DNA from: Cellulomonas carbonis
GTDB lineage: Bacteria > Actinomycetota > Actinomycetes > Actinomycetales > Cellulomonadaceae
DNA length: 64,000 bases
Direction: 5' to 3'
NCBI RefSeq assembly: GCF_014636275.1
Contig: NZ_BMEB01000004.1
Location: 248,001-312,000, forward strand
Shown: positions 1 through 13,780 of the stretch, piece by piece
How positions within the stretch are numbered: position 1 is the stretch's first letter
How the letters are laid out: every line of letters begins with the position of its first letter
Made by a program: the position numbers and the translations under genes
The notes under the pieces: generated by a model
The model's input: the letters and a program-made list of their open reading frames with translations, nothing else
Databases searched by the model: none
Told to the model about the DNA's origin: nothing

Positions 1-65
1 AGCCCGGCCGGTGGGGTGAGCGGGCGCGTAGGCCGCGCCACGGTCCCCGCGCCGCGGGACACGCA

Positions 66-103
66 CGAGGGGCCGTCGACGGACATCCGTCGACGGCCCC
101 TCG
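66..103 (-). terminator. Hairpin terminator after glgB
   Basis: A perfect 17-base-pair inverted repeat (66-82 and 87-103) closes on the 4-base loop ACAT. It lies 15 bases beyond the glgB stop codon. It has no T-run, which is common for actinobacterial terminators. It could also serve a plus-strand gene ending at the window edge. Nothing else could be assigned in 1-118. Confidence 0.7.
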
Positions 104-118
104 CGTGTCAGGTGTGGC

Positions 119-2602
<2,484 letters not shown>

Positions 2603-2720
2603 GGTCAGTACCCTGCCACGCGGCAGGGTGCCCCGCACCAAGACGCGGGCCGGGCTCCGGTGGTGGCCACGAGGCCCCGGGTCCCAGGCGGGACGACGGG
2701 CCCGGCGGGCCTCGACCGCG

Positions 2721-4131
2721 TCAGTCCTGCAGGAGCCGGTCGACCCCGGCGAGCGGGATGGGCACCCAGGTCGGACGGTTACGGACCTCGTACACGACCT
2801 CGTACAGGGCCTTGTCGAGCTCGAGCGCGCGCAGGAGCGCGAGGGTCACGTCGTCGGCCGTGCCGCCGCCCGACGCCGTGAGGTACCCGTCCACGAGTCG
2901 GGCACGCGCCTCGGCGTCCCACTCCGGCGACGTCGCCCCGCCGACCGCGGCCGCGTAGTCCAGGGAGCGGAGCATCCCGGCCAGGTCCCGCATGGGGAGG
3001 TCGGGTCGCATGCGCTCCTCGGGGCTGGCCTGCGGCTCGCCCTCGAAGTCGAGGACCGACCAGCCGCGCGCCGAGGAGTGCAGCACCTGGCCGAGGTGGT
3101 AGTCGCCGTGGACACGCTGCAGGGGCGGGAGGGTGCCGAGGCCCGTCACCGAGGACAGGACCCGGTCGACCGCGTCGGCCCGGTCGGCGAGGACGGGTGC
3201 CGCGGCGACGGCGGCAGCGGCGCGTGCCCGCAGCGTCCGGACGACGTCGTCGGCGGCAGCCGGATCCTCCGGGCCGGGGACCGGCACCGCGCGACGCAGC
3301 GCGTCGTGCATCTCGGCGGTGGTCCGCCCGAGGTCCAAGGCCAGCGCACCGAACGACTCACCGGCCCCGGCCATCCGGCACGCGAGCTCGAAGCCGTCCT
3401 CGGCGCCGACGACGAGCTCGCTGAGCACCCCGAGGTGGCCTGCGACGGTCGACCGTCCGGCGTCGTCGCCCGGCCACGCACCCGTGAGCCACGCGAGCGG
3501 GCGCGGGACGCCCGACCAGCCGACGTGGCTCAGCGCGAGCGGGACCTCGACGTCGGGGTTGGCCCCCGCGCCGACCCCGCGGAACACCTTGAGGATCCCC
3601 GGGGGCGTCGCGTCCGGCAGGAGCACCGACGTGTTCGACTGCTCGCCGGAGACGACCCGCATGGTGGACGCGGCGGTGGCGGGGTCCCCGACGGGGACGC
3701 CCGCGTCGCGCTCGGCGGACGCGAGCCACGCACGCACGAACGCCGCGTCGTGGCACCCGTCCACGACGACGCGCCCGTCGTCCAGGCGGCCCACCGTGGG
3801 CGCGCCCTCGAGGGGTGCGTCGTCGTCGTGCCGGATCACGAGCGGCACCTGGAGCAGGGCACCGGAGGGCAGCCGCACGAGGTGCAGCCCGACCTCGGCC
3901 TCGCCCGCGGGGTCGGTCAGCTCGACGACGGCGACGGGCTCGACGTCGCCCGTCGTGCCCTTCGCCGGGAACCACCGCTGGGCGGGCAGCCACGAGCGGA
4001 GCAGGTCGAGCAGCCCGGGCGTCCGCCAGGGCCCGCCGACGAGCGGGTTCGCCGTCGTGCTGGACGGGTCGGGCACCGGGTCACCTCCGGTCGGTGTGGT
4101 CGCCGCGTGGGCGCTGTCGGTCACGGGCTCG

Positions 4132-4139
<8 letters not shown>
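2721..4139 (-). CDS. mak: Maltokinase (Mak/Pep2)
   Basis: This 472-residue enzyme phosphorylates maltose with ATP to maltose-1-phosphate, the substrate of GlgE. It has an aminoglycoside-phosphotransferase-like fold. The catalytic loop [11 protein letters not shown] and the metal-binding VLDFEGEP segment are both present near residues 340-370. The GTG start at 4139 overlaps the treS stop by 8 bases, so the two are probably translationally coupled; an alternative GTG lies at 4124. In many actinobacteria treS and mak are adjacent or fused; here they are separate frames. The partner genes make the maltokinase call firm, compared with a generic phosphotransferase. Confidence 0.93.
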
Positions 4140-5918
<1,779 letters not shown>

Positions 5919-5922
<4 letters not shown>

Positions 5923-8081
5923 AGGGGCCTCACGGAGATGACGTGGGCGCACTGCGCCCACGGGTCGAGCCGGACGTAGGGGTGCGCACCCCAGGCGTAG
6001 ACCGCGCCGGAGAGCAGGTCGTGCGCGGCCAGGACCGGGGCGTCCTCGTCCTGCGGGGAGGCGAGGCCGATGGCCTCGAGGTCGAGGTCGACGACGGCGT
6101 CCCGCGTGTTGTGCGGATCCGTGTTGACGACCACGATCACGGTGTCCTCCTGCCCCGTCGGCGACTGGCTCGCCGTCACGCGGCGCGAGAAGCACAGGAT
6201 CGAGTCGTTCGACGTCCGGTGCACCTTGAGGCCGCGCAGGCGCTGCAGCGCCGGGTGCTCGCGGCGCACCTGGTTGAGCCGGCCGAGGAGGCGGGCGATG
6301 CCCAGGTCCTCCGCGGCGGCCCAGTCGCGGGGCTTGAACTCGTACTTCTCGTTGTCGATCTGCTCCTCGACGCCGGGGCGGGGCACGTTCTCGACGAGCT
6401 CGTACCCGGAGTAGATGCCCCACGTCGGCGAGCCGGTGGCCGCGAGGACCGCACGGATCGCGAACGCCGCGGCCCCGCCGTGCTGCATGTACGGGGTGAG
6501 GATGTCGTGCGTCGTCGGCCAGAAGCTCGGGCGCATGTAGGCCGCGGCGGGGCCGGAGACCTCCTTGAGGTACTCGGCCAGCTCGGCCTTCGTGTTGCGC
6601 CACGTGAAGTACGTGTACGACTGGTGGAACCCGATCTTGGCGAGCGTGTGCATCATGGCCGGCCGGGTGAACGCCTCGGAGAGGAACACCACGTCGGGGT
6701 GCCGCTCCGCGATGTCGCCGAGGATCCGCTCCCAGAACGTGAGCGGCTTGGTGTGCGGGTTGTCGACGCGGAAGGCCGTCACGCCGTGGTCGATCCAGAC
6801 CTGGAGCATGCGCCGCATCTCGGCGTAGATGCCCTCGGGGTCGTTGTCGAAGTTCAGCGGGTAGATGTCCTGGTACTTCTTGGGCGGGTTCTCGGCGTAC
6901 GCGATGGTCCCGTCGATGCGCGTCGTGAACCACTCGGGGTGCTCCTTGACCCACGGGTGGTCGGGCGAGCACTGGAGCGCGACGTCGAGCGCGACCTCCA
7001 TGCCGAGCTCGCGCGCGCGGGCGACGAAGAAGTCGAAGTCGTCGAACGTGCCGAGCTCGGGGTGGATGGCGTCGTGGCCGCCGTCCTCGGAGCCGATCGC
7101 GTAGGGCGAGCCCGGGTCACCCGGCTCGGTCGTGAGCGAGTTGTTGCGGCCCTTGCGGTGCGTCGTGCCGATGGGGTGGATGGGCGTCAGGTAGACGACG
7201 TCGAAGCCCATGGCGGCGATCGCGGGCAGGCGCTCGGCGGCCGTGCGCAGCGTGCCGGACGTCCACGTGCCCGTCGCCTCGTCGTACGTCGCGCCCTCGG
7301 AGCGGGGGAAGAACTCGTACCAGGAGCCCACGAGCGCGCGCTCACGCTGGACGACGAGCGGGTAGACGGGGCTCGGGCTCAGGAACTCCCGCACGGGGTG
7401 CTCGGCCAGTGCGGCCTCGACCTGCGGCGCGAGGCCCGCGGCGAGCCGGTCGGCGGGCTGGCGGTGCGTGTCGCGCAGCCCGGCCACGGCCTCGCCGAGG
7501 ACCGAGCGGTGGTGCGCGGGGACGTCGGGGCGGGCCGCGGCGCGCTCGAGGAGCGCGGCGCCCTCGGCGAGCATCAGCTCGACGTCGACGCCGGCCTCGA
7601 CCTTCACGGCGGCGTCGTGGCGCCACGTGCCGTACGGGTCCGACCAGCCCTCGACGCGGAAGCCCCAGGTGCCGACGGCGTCCGCGACGAGCTCGGCGCG
7701 GTAGGTGTCGAGGCCCTTGTTGACGACGTCCATCCGGACCCAGGAGTGGTCGCTGCCGTCGGGCGCGACGAGGACGGCCGTCGCGGCCACCGCGTCGTGA
7801 CCCTCGCGGAAGACGGTCGCGGTCACCTCGACCGCCTCGCCGACGACGGCCTTGGCGGGCCAGCGGCCCGCCTCGAGCACGGGGCCGACGTCGACGACGG
7901 GGATCCGGCCGATCGACGGTCGGTGTCCTGACGGGGGCGTGGGGGTCGCGGGGACCGGGGCAGAGGACCGCGCGCTCGTCGCGACCGGCTCGACCGCGGC
8001 GGCGGCGCTGGGTGCGCCGGCACGGTCGGGGGTCGGGAGGACGTCGGCGGGCTGCTGCGAGGGGGGCGGCGTCTGCGTCAC
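5919..8081 (-). CDS. glgE: Alpha-1,4-glucan:maltose-1-phosphate maltosyltransferase GlgE
   Basis: GlgE transfers maltosyl units from maltose-1-phosphate to the non-reducing end of a growing alpha-1,4-glucan. The 720-residue protein has a disordered Pro/Ala-rich N-terminus of about 60 residues, the N-terminal DUF3416 domain, then the GH13 domain. Asp440 (in [10 protein letters not shown]) matches the nucleophile and Glu469 (in FLSEAFTRP) the acid; the spacing of 29 is the same as in the Streptomyces enzyme. The GTG start at 8081 sits 6 bases after a TACTTT -10 hexamer, which suggests a leaderless message. It is the first gene of the glgE-treS-mak-glgB operon. Confidence 0.96.
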
Positions 8082-8087
8082 GTGAAG

Positions 8088-8093
8088 AAAGTA
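8088..8093 (-). promoter_or_regulatory. -10 element of the glgE operon
   Basis: The minus strand reads TACTTT, a TANNNT match, with 6 bases between it and the glgE GTG at 8081. Transcription would start at or next to the start codon. No good -35 was seen at the 17-base spacing. Confidence 0.5.
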
Positions 8094-8257
8094 TCGGGGG
8101 TCGAGGACCCCTGGCACCTGGGACGGCGTGGCGTCGCACGGCCGCGACCTGCGGCGGGACCGGTCGCGGCTGGCCTCGGCACGACGACGACGCGGCGGCG
8201 CGCGTGTCCGGGACGCCCGGTTCATGCCGCTGACCTGCGCGTTCGTGGGCCGACGGC

Positions 8258-8271
8258 TGTAAGCGCTTGCA
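8258..8271. promoter_or_regulatory. LacI-family operator-like palindrome upstream of glgE
   Basis: TGTAAGCGCTTGCA is a 14-base palindrome apart from one T/C position, with the central CG and AAGCGCTT core typical of LacI-family sugar regulators. It lies in the 312-base gap (8082-8393) between glgX and glgE, about 175 bases upstream of the glgE start. The rest of that gap shows only the -10 hexamer at 8088. The distance suggests control of a second, upstream promoter; which regulator binds is unknown. Confidence 0.55.
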
Positions 8272-8393
8272 TCGGCGCGCGGTCCGGCGCCGATGCGCCG
8301 ACGGGCTCCCGGATGCTGAGAAACCCGTCGCGACGATGCGCCGTCCGGGGGACGTGCCGACGGCCCACCCGCGGCTCCGGGCCGCACGGGCGG

Positions 8394-10634
8394 TCAGACG
8401 GGCTCGGTCCGCCCGTCGACGGCCGACGAGCGCCCGAGGTAGAGCCGCATCGAGAGCGGCTCGGTGAGCACCGTGCCGCCCGGGCGCGCGTCCCGTCCCG
8501 CGCCGTCGCCGTTGCGGCCGACCTCGTCGGGGTGCTCGGCGACGCTGTCCCAGACGAGCTCCCAGCTCGCTGCGCCCTCGGCGAGCGTCACCTGGACGGG
8601 GTCGAGGGCCCCGTTGATCACGAGGAGCGCCGACGAGCCGTCCGGTGCGGTGCGGGTCATCTGCAGCGTCCGGACCGCAGGGTCGAGCCACTGGTCGTGC
8701 AGGAACGCGCGCCCCTCGGCGGTCCGCCAGTCGAGGTCGGGTCGGGGGTCGTGGACGGTGCCGTCCGGCGCCGTGCGCGGCCGGCCGAGGTAGAAGTCGG
8801 GCGAGCGCAGCGCGGCGTTCTCCCGCCGCAGGCGCAGCAGGTGGCGGGTCGTCGCGAGGAGGTCCTCGCGCCACGGCGAGAGCCGCCACGAGACCCACGA
8901 GATGTCGCCGTCCTGGCAGTACGCGTTGTTGTTGCCGCGCTGGGTGCGGCCCATCTCGTCGCCCGCGGTGATCATGGGCGTCCCCGCGGACAGCAGCAGC
9001 GTGCCCAGCAGGTTGCGGATCGAGCGGCGGCGCAGCGGGACGATCTCCAGGCCCACCGACCCGTCGAGCACGGGGCCCTCGATGCCGTGGTTCCACGACC
9101 GGTTGTCGTCCGACCCGTCGCGGTTGCCCTCGCCGTTGGCCTCGTTGTGCTTGTGCTCGTACGCGACGAGGTCCGCCAGGGTGAAGCCGTCGTGCGCGGT
9201 GACGTAGTTGACCGAGGCGACGGTCCCGCGCAGCAGGGGAGGGTCGCTGTGGCCGAAGAGGTCGGCCGAGCCCGCGAGTCGCGTCGCGAGATCTCGGACG
9301 CCGTGCCCGCGGCGTCCGTGCGCGGCCTGCCCGGGGTCGACGAGCCAGAAGGTGCGCGCCGCGTCCCGGAAGCGGTCGTTCCACTCCGCCATCGGCGGCG
9401 GGAACTGACCCGTCCGCCAGCCGCCCGGGCCCAGGTCCCACGGCTCGGCGACGAGCTTGCGTCCGCACAGCACCGGGTCGCTCTGGAGCGCGACGAGGAA
9501 CGGGTGGTCCGGCGTGAACCCGTCGTCGTCGCGGCCGAGCGTCACCGCGAGGTCGAACCGGAAGCCGTCGACACCGACCTCCTCGACCCAGTAGCGCAGC
9601 GAGTCGAGCGCCATCTGCACGACGCGCGGCCGTCGGAAGTCCAGCGAGTTGCCGCAGCCGGTCACGTCCGCGAAGCGCGCCGGGAGGCCGCCGTCGTGCA
9701 GGTAGTAGACCGTCGGGTCCAGGCCCCGCCAGCTCAGGTGGAGCCCGTCCGTGCCGCCCTCGCACGTGTGGTTGAGCACGACGTCCAGGAGAACCTCGAT
9801 CCCGGCCTCGTGCAGGAGCCGCACCATGCCCTTGACCTCGGCGAGGACCGCGGAGGCGCCCGCGTCCTGCGCGGCGCGCGTCGCGTACGGCGCGTGCGGC
9901 GCGAAGAAGCCGAGGGTGTTGTAGCCCCAGTAGTTGGTCAGGCCGCGCTCGGTCAGGTGGGGCTCGTCGACGATCGCGTGGACGGGCAGGAGCTCGAGCG
10001 TGGTCACGCCGAGCGAGCGCAGGTGCTCGATCGTCGCGGGGTGCGCGGCGCCGGCGTACGTGCCCCGCAGCTCGGGCGGCACGCCCGGCAGGTTCATCGT
10101 GAGGCCCTTGACGTGGGCCTCGTACACGACGGTCCGCGACCACGGCACCGACGGCCGCGGGACCGGCGGGGCGTCGAAGCGCTCGTCCACGACGACGGAG
10201 TGCGGGACGGCCGCGCGCGAGTCGGTCCCGTCGGGCTCGGGGAGCCGCCCGGGCGCGCCGGCGCTCCCGATCCGGTGGCCGTGGACGGCCTGCCCGAGCT
10301 CGACCGAGCCGACGATCCCCCGCGCGTAGGGGTCGACGAGCAGCTTCGCGGGGTTGTACCGCGCCCCGGACTGCGGGTCCCACCGCCCGTGGGCGCGGAA
10401 GCCGTACCGCTGTCCCGCGCGGACCCCGGGGACGTGCGCGTGCCAGACGCCGTGGGTCGGCCCCTGCAGCGCGACCCGCCGCTCGGACCACCCGTCGGGC
10501 GACGAGGGGTCGGGGTCCAGGAGGCACAGGTCGACGCCGGTGGCGTGCGACGCGAGGACGGCGACGTCGACGCCGTCGCCCGCGAGGCGGGCCCCGAGGC
10601 GGTGGGGGGTGGGGGAGGGCGCTGCGGAGGTCAT
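8394..10634 (-). CDS. glgX: Glycogen debranching enzyme GlgX
   Basis: GlgX hydrolyses alpha-1,6 branch points of glycogen or alpha-glucan after phosphorylase action. The 746-residue protein has a CBM48-type N-terminus and a GH13 isoamylase-type barrel. Asp361 (in FRFDLAVTLGR) is the nucleophile, Glu397 (in LVAEPWDLGPGGW) the acid/base, and the third Asp lies in TAHDGFTL. The PWDLGPGGWQ-type block is characteristic of GlgX rather than pullulanase. The start chosen is ATG 10634 (MTSAAPSPT); longer frames upstream lack conserved sequence. It is on the same strand as glgE but separated by 312 bases, so it probably has its own transcript. Confidence 0.93.
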   Translation of the reverse strand: MTSAAPSPTPHRLGARLAGDGVDVAVLASHATGVDLCLLDPDPSSPDGWSERRVALQGPTHGVWHAHVPGVRAGQRYGFRAHGRWDPQSGARYNPAKLLVDPYARGIVGSVELGQAVHGHRIGSAGAPGRLPEPDGTDSRAAVPHSVVVDERFDAPPVPRPSVPWSRTVVYEAHVKGLTMNLPGVPPELRGTYAGAAHPATIEHLRSLGVTTLELLPVHAIVDEPHLTERGLTNYWGYNTLGFFAPHAPYATRAAQDAGASAVLAEVKGMVRLLHEAGIEVLLDVVLNHTCEGGTDGLHLSWRGLDPTVYYLHDGGLPARFADVTGCGNSLDFRRPRVVQMALDSLRYWVEEVGVDGFRFDLAVTLGRDDDGFTPDHPFLVALQSDPVLCGRKLVAEPWDLGPGGWRTGQFPPPMAEWNDRFRDAARTFWLVDPGQAAHGRRGHGVRDLATRLAGSADLFGHSDPPLLRGTVASVNYVTAHDGFTLADLVAYEHKHNEANGEGNRDGSDDNRSWNHGIEGPVLDGSVGLEIVPLRRRSIRNLLGTLLLSAGTPMITAGDEMGRTQRGNNNAYCQDGDISWVSWRLSPWREDLLATTRHLLRLRRENAALRSPDFYLGRPRTAPDGTVHDPRPDLDWRTAEGRAFLHDQWLDPAVRTLQMTRTAPDGSSALLVINGALDPVQVTLAEGAASWELVWDSVAEHPDEVGRNGDGAGRDARPGGTVLTEPLSMRLYLGRSSAVDGRTEPV

Positions 10635-10900
10635 GGCCCGACCAGTGTGCGCCACGCGGGCGCGCCACGGCCGTCGTCCCCGCCGCCGTGCCGCCCGACG
10701 CGTCCCGGTTTCACCCGTTCGCCCGGTCGGGGGGTGGTGGGACGCACAGCGGGACGTCCCCCGTCCGCGCAGCGTGGTCGCGGGTCCGCCCGCCGGACGT
10801 GCGTCCGCCGGGCCGACGACGTGCGTCCGGGCGGCGTGTGGCGCGTCGGTCGGCGAGGGTAGCCTTCGGCACGTCGTCCGCACCTCGGAGGGGTCCTCGC

Positions 10901-11689
10901 ATGAAGATCGTGGTCTGCGTCAAGCACGTCCCCGACCTGCAGTCCGACCGCCGGTTCACCGAGGAGGGGCGCGTCGACCGGTCGCAGGGCGACGGCACCC
11001 TGAACGAGCTCGACGAGAACGCGGTCGAGGCCGCCCTCGTGCTCGCCGAGGCGACCGGCGGCACCGTCACGGCCGTCACGATGGGCCCGCAGGACGCGGA
11101 GGACGCGGTGCGGCGCGCGCTGCAGATGGGTGCGGACGACGCGGTCCACGTGCTCGACGACGCGCTCGCGGGCTCGGACGCGTTCGGCACGGCGCGCGTC
11201 CTCGCCGCTGCCGTCCGGCGGCTGTCCGACGACGCGCCGGTCGACCTCGTCGTGACCGGGATGGCCGCGCTCGACGGGCTGATGTCGGTGGTCCCGACGC
11301 TCGTCGCCGCCGAGCTCGGCCTGCCCGCCGCGACCCTCGGCGCGGAGCTGACCGTCGCCGACGGCGTCGTGCGCGTGCGCCGCGAGCTCGACACCGCGAC
11401 CGAGGTGGTCGAGGCGCCGCTCCCCGCGGTCGTGAGCGTCACGGACCAGGCGAACCAGCCGCGGTACCCGAACTTCAAGGGGATCATGGCGGCCCGCAAG
11501 AAGCCCGTCACGGTCTGGTCGCTCGCGGACCTCGGCGTGGACCCGGGCGACGTCGGCGAGCCGGCCGCCCGGACCCGCGTGGTGAGCGCGACCCCCCGTC
11601 CGCCGCGCGAGAACCGCGTGCTCGTCGCCGACGACGGCGACGCGGGCACGCGCCTGGCCGCGTTCCTCGTCGAGAACCGACTGGTCTGA
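10901..11689 (+). CDS. etfB: Electron transfer flavoprotein beta subunit
   Basis: The beta subunit of the FAD/AMP-containing ETF heterodimer accepts electrons from acyl-CoA and other dehydrogenases. The 262-residue protein opens with MKIVVCVKHVPD, and carries the ETF-beta signature around residues 160-195 with NQPRYPNFKGIMAARKK. A GGAGGGG ribosome site lies 11 bases before ATG 10901. It is 11 bases upstream of etfA. The 266-base gap to the divergent glgX holds two copies of ACGTGCGTCCG but no clear promoter. Confidence 0.95.
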   Translation: MKIVVCVKHVPDLQSDRRFTEEGRVDRSQGDGTLNELDENAVEAALVLAEATGGTVTAVTMGPQDAEDAVRRALQMGADDAVHVLDDALAGSDAFGTARVLAAAVRRLSDDAPVDLVVTGMAALDGLMSVVPTLVAAELGLPAATLGAELTVADGVVRVRRELDTATEVVEAPLPAVVSVTDQANQPRYPNFKGIMAARKKPVTVWSLADLGVDPGDVGEPAARTRVVSATPRPPRENRVLVADDGDAGTRLAAFLVENRLV

Positions 11690-11700
11690 AGGAGCACCCC

Positions 11701-12675
11701 ATGAGCGACCCCGCCCAGGACCTCGTCCTCGTCCACGTCGACCACCACGCCGGCGCCGTGCGCACGCCGGTGCTCGAGCTGCTGACCGCCGGTCGGGCCC
11801 TCGGTCGGGTCGAGGCCGTCTGGATCGGCGACGCGCCGGGAGCCGACGCGCTGGACGCCCTCGGCCGCCACGGCGCCGCGGTCGTCCACCACGTGCCCGC
11901 CGACCAGGGCGAGCTGCTCCCGCCGGACGCCGCGCACGTGCTGGCCCGGCTCGTCGAGGAGGCAGGCGCGCCCGTCGTCCTGCTCACCTCGACGTTCGAG
12001 AACAAGGAGCTCGCCGCGCGCCTCGCGTGGACCACGGGTGCGGGCCTCGTCGTGGACGCCGCCGCCGTGGACCGCACCGCGGACGGCCGGGTGCGGGTCG
12101 GCCAGCAGGCCTTCGCCGGGACGTGGACCCTCGAGGCCGAGGTGAGCGCGCCGCGCGCCGTCGTGACGGTCAAGGCGAACGCGGTGCCGGCCGAGGAGTC
12201 GGCGGCGACGACGCCCGAGGTGCGCGTCGCCGCGCCGGCCCCGACGGGGACGACGCCCCTGCGGCGCGTCGAGCGGGTCGAGCGCCCCGGGAGCGACCGG
12301 CCGAGCCTGACCGAGGCGCAGGTCGTCGTCGTCGGCGGGCGGGGGACCAACGGCGACTTCGGCCCGGTCGAGGACCTCGCGGACGCGCTCGGGGGAGCGG
12401 TCGGCGCGACGCGCGTCGCGACCGACGAGGGCTGGATCGGCCACGAGGCCCAGATCGGCCAGACCGGCGTCACCGTGTCCCCGCGGCTCTACGTGGGTGC
12501 CGGGGTGTCCGGCGCGGTCCACCACCGCGGCGGCATGCAGGCCTCGGGCACGATCGTGGCGGTCAACAGCGATCCCGAGGCGCCGATCTTCGAGATCGCC
12601 GACTACGGGATCGTCGGGGACCTGACGACCGTCCTGCCGCAGGCGGCCGCGGAGATCCGCCGGCTGCGCGGCTGA
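11701..12675 (+). CDS. etfA: Electron transfer flavoprotein alpha subunit
   Basis: The alpha subunit binds FAD and forms the ETF dimer with EtfB. The 324-residue protein has the N-terminal alpha/beta domain and the conserved C-terminal FAD domain. The latter includes GWIGHEAQIGQTG and YVGAGVSGAVHHRGGMQ followed by IVAVNSDPEAPIFEIADYG. ATG 11701 follows AAGGAG by 6 bases. The etfBA pair sits next to the cysteine desulfurase gene, as in mycobacteria. Confidence 0.95.
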   Translation: MSDPAQDLVLVHVDHHAGAVRTPVLELLTAGRALGRVEAVWIGDAPGADALDALGRHGAAVVHHVPADQGELLPPDAAHVLARLVEEAGAPVVLLTSTFENKELAARLAWTTGAGLVVDAAAVDRTADGRVRVGQQAFAGTWTLEAEVSAPRAVVTVKANAVPAEESAATTPEVRVAAPAPTGTTPLRRVERVERPGSDRPSLTEAQVVVVGGRGTNGDFGPVEDLADALGGAVGATRVATDEGWIGHEAQIGQTGVTVSPRLYVGAGVSGAVHHRGGMQASGTIVAVNSDPEAPIFEIADYGIVGDLTTVLPQAAAEIRRLRG

Positions 12676-12691
12676 CACCACCGACCGGTCT

Positions 12692-12748
12692 GCCGACTCC
12701 GTCGGCTGCGGGGCCGGGGGTACCGACGTCCCGACGAGCGTCGTCGGG
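12692..12748. terminator. Two hairpins between convergent etfA and phosphotransferase gene
   Basis: Hairpin one is GCCGAC / GTCGGC with loop TCC (12692-12706). Hairpin two is CCCGACGA / TCGTCGGG with loop GCG (12730-12748). They lie between two genes that face each other, so they may end transcription from both sides. Confidence 0.45.
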
Positions 12749-12765
12749 TCGCCCTGCGACGGCCG

Positions 12766-13728
12766 TCAGAGCGACCGGAGCCACTCCAGGGCCGCGCGCC
12801 CCTGACCGAGCTGGAACGCGCGCAGGTTCGGGATGCCGGGCGGGGCCGGCCGGACGGCCGACTCGAGGAAGTAGCCGGTGATGCCCGCCAGCACCGCGCG
12901 CACGTCGCCACCGTCCGCGCCGACCGCCGCGGGGTGACCGGCGAAGAGCTCGGCGGGGGCGCCACCGCCCTGCATCGCGACGCTCGGCAGCATCGCGACG
13001 AGGTCGAACCACGCGCACCCCACGGCCGCGTGCGCCCAGTCGACGAGCCAGACCTCGTGGCCGTCCAGGAGCATGTTGTCGCCGCGCAGGTCGCCGTGCA
13101 CCAGACGGTCCCCGGCGCAGGCCGCGGCCGCGGTGCCGGAACGCTCCACGAGCACCGGGAGCGACCGCTCGAGCCAGTGCGCGTGCTCCGGGACGACGTC
13201 GAGGACGAGCGCCAGCGCTGCAGGGTCGTCGGCGAGGCGCGCCCACCCGGTGACGACCTCGTCCAGGAGGCCCGGGAGCGGCCGGAAGCCTGCGGGCGCC
13301 CGTACGTCGGAGAGGTCCGCGACGGCGCCCAGCGCACGGTCGAGGTCCGCCTGGACCCACGGCGCCCCCGGTGCGTCGCCGTCGACGGCGCGCGAGCCGA
13401 GGAGCACCCAGGTGCCGTCGTCGTGCCACCACAGGAGCTCGGGCGCGCGGGCCTCGGGCGGCAGCACCGCGGTGACGGCGGCCTCGGCGCGCGCCAGGTG
13501 CGGTGACGTCGGGTTGTGCTCGGCCGACACCGCCTTGACGAACACCTCGGTCCCGTCGCCCAGCTCGAGGCGCGACGCGAACCCCGGGCTGAACCCGTTG
13601 GTCGCGGTGGTCTCGCTCACGACGTCCGCACCGGCGAGCTCGGCGATGCGCAGGCGCACGTCGCGCGGCAGGTCGCCCCACCCGAGGCGCGACCCGCTGA
13701 ACGCGCGGGGCGGACGGGAGGGGAGCAC
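12766..13728 (-). CDS. Phosphotransferase family protein (aminoglycoside phosphotransferase fold)
   Basis: This 320-residue protein has the kinase-like fold of the APH family. The catalytic loop [13 protein letters not shown] and the metal-binding [11 protein letters not shown] are intact near residues 210-240, so it is probably an active small-molecule kinase. The substrate is unknown; the fold is shared by antibiotic kinases, choline kinases and homoserine kinases, and a resistance role should not be assumed. GTG 13728 is the first in-frame start. It is divergent from the cysteine desulfurase gene with only 52 bases between them. Confidence 0.8.
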   Translation of the reverse strand: MLPSRPPRAFSGSRLGWGDLPRDVRLRIAELAGADVVSETTATNGFSPGFASRLELGDGTEVFVKAVSAEHNPTSPHLARAEAAVTAVLPPEARAPELLWWHDDGTWVLLGSRAVDGDAPGAPWVQADLDRALGAVADLSDVRAPAGFRPLPGLLDEVVTGWARLADDPAALALVLDVVPEHAHWLERSLPVLVERSGTAAAACAGDRLVHGDLRGDNMLLDGHEVWLVDWAHAAVGCAWFDLVAMLPSVAMQGGGAPAELFAGHPAAVGADGGDVRAVLAGITGYFLESAVRPAPPGIPNLRAFQLGQGRAALEWLRSL

Positions 13729-13766
13729 GCCGTGATTGTGCCAGCGGGGCGGGCGGGCGTGCTTCG

Positions 13767-13772
13767 TAGACT
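13767..13772 (+). promoter_or_regulatory. -10 element of the cysteine desulfurase gene
   Basis: TAGACT lies 8 bases before GTG 13781, which suggests a leaderless message and fixes the start against the longer frame that begins at 13736. Confidence 0.5.
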
Positions 13773-13780
13773 CACGCCCC

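Noticed and set aside
7342-10668. 1108-residue minus-strand frame over glgX and glgE.
   Set aside because: Frame-shifted relative to both enzymes and Arg/Pro-rich.
8082-10862. 926-residue plus-strand frame.
   Set aside because: Shadow of glgX, with repetitive Arg/Val composition and no domain.
12766-13728. Naming the phosphotransferase an antibiotic-resistance enzyme.
   Set aside because: The fold is shared by many kinases and nothing in the sequence points to a drug substrate.
13736-13780. Extended N-terminus for the cysteine desulfurase gene ([15 protein letters not shown]).
   Set aside because: Not conserved in the family, and the -10 hexamer lies in this stretch.
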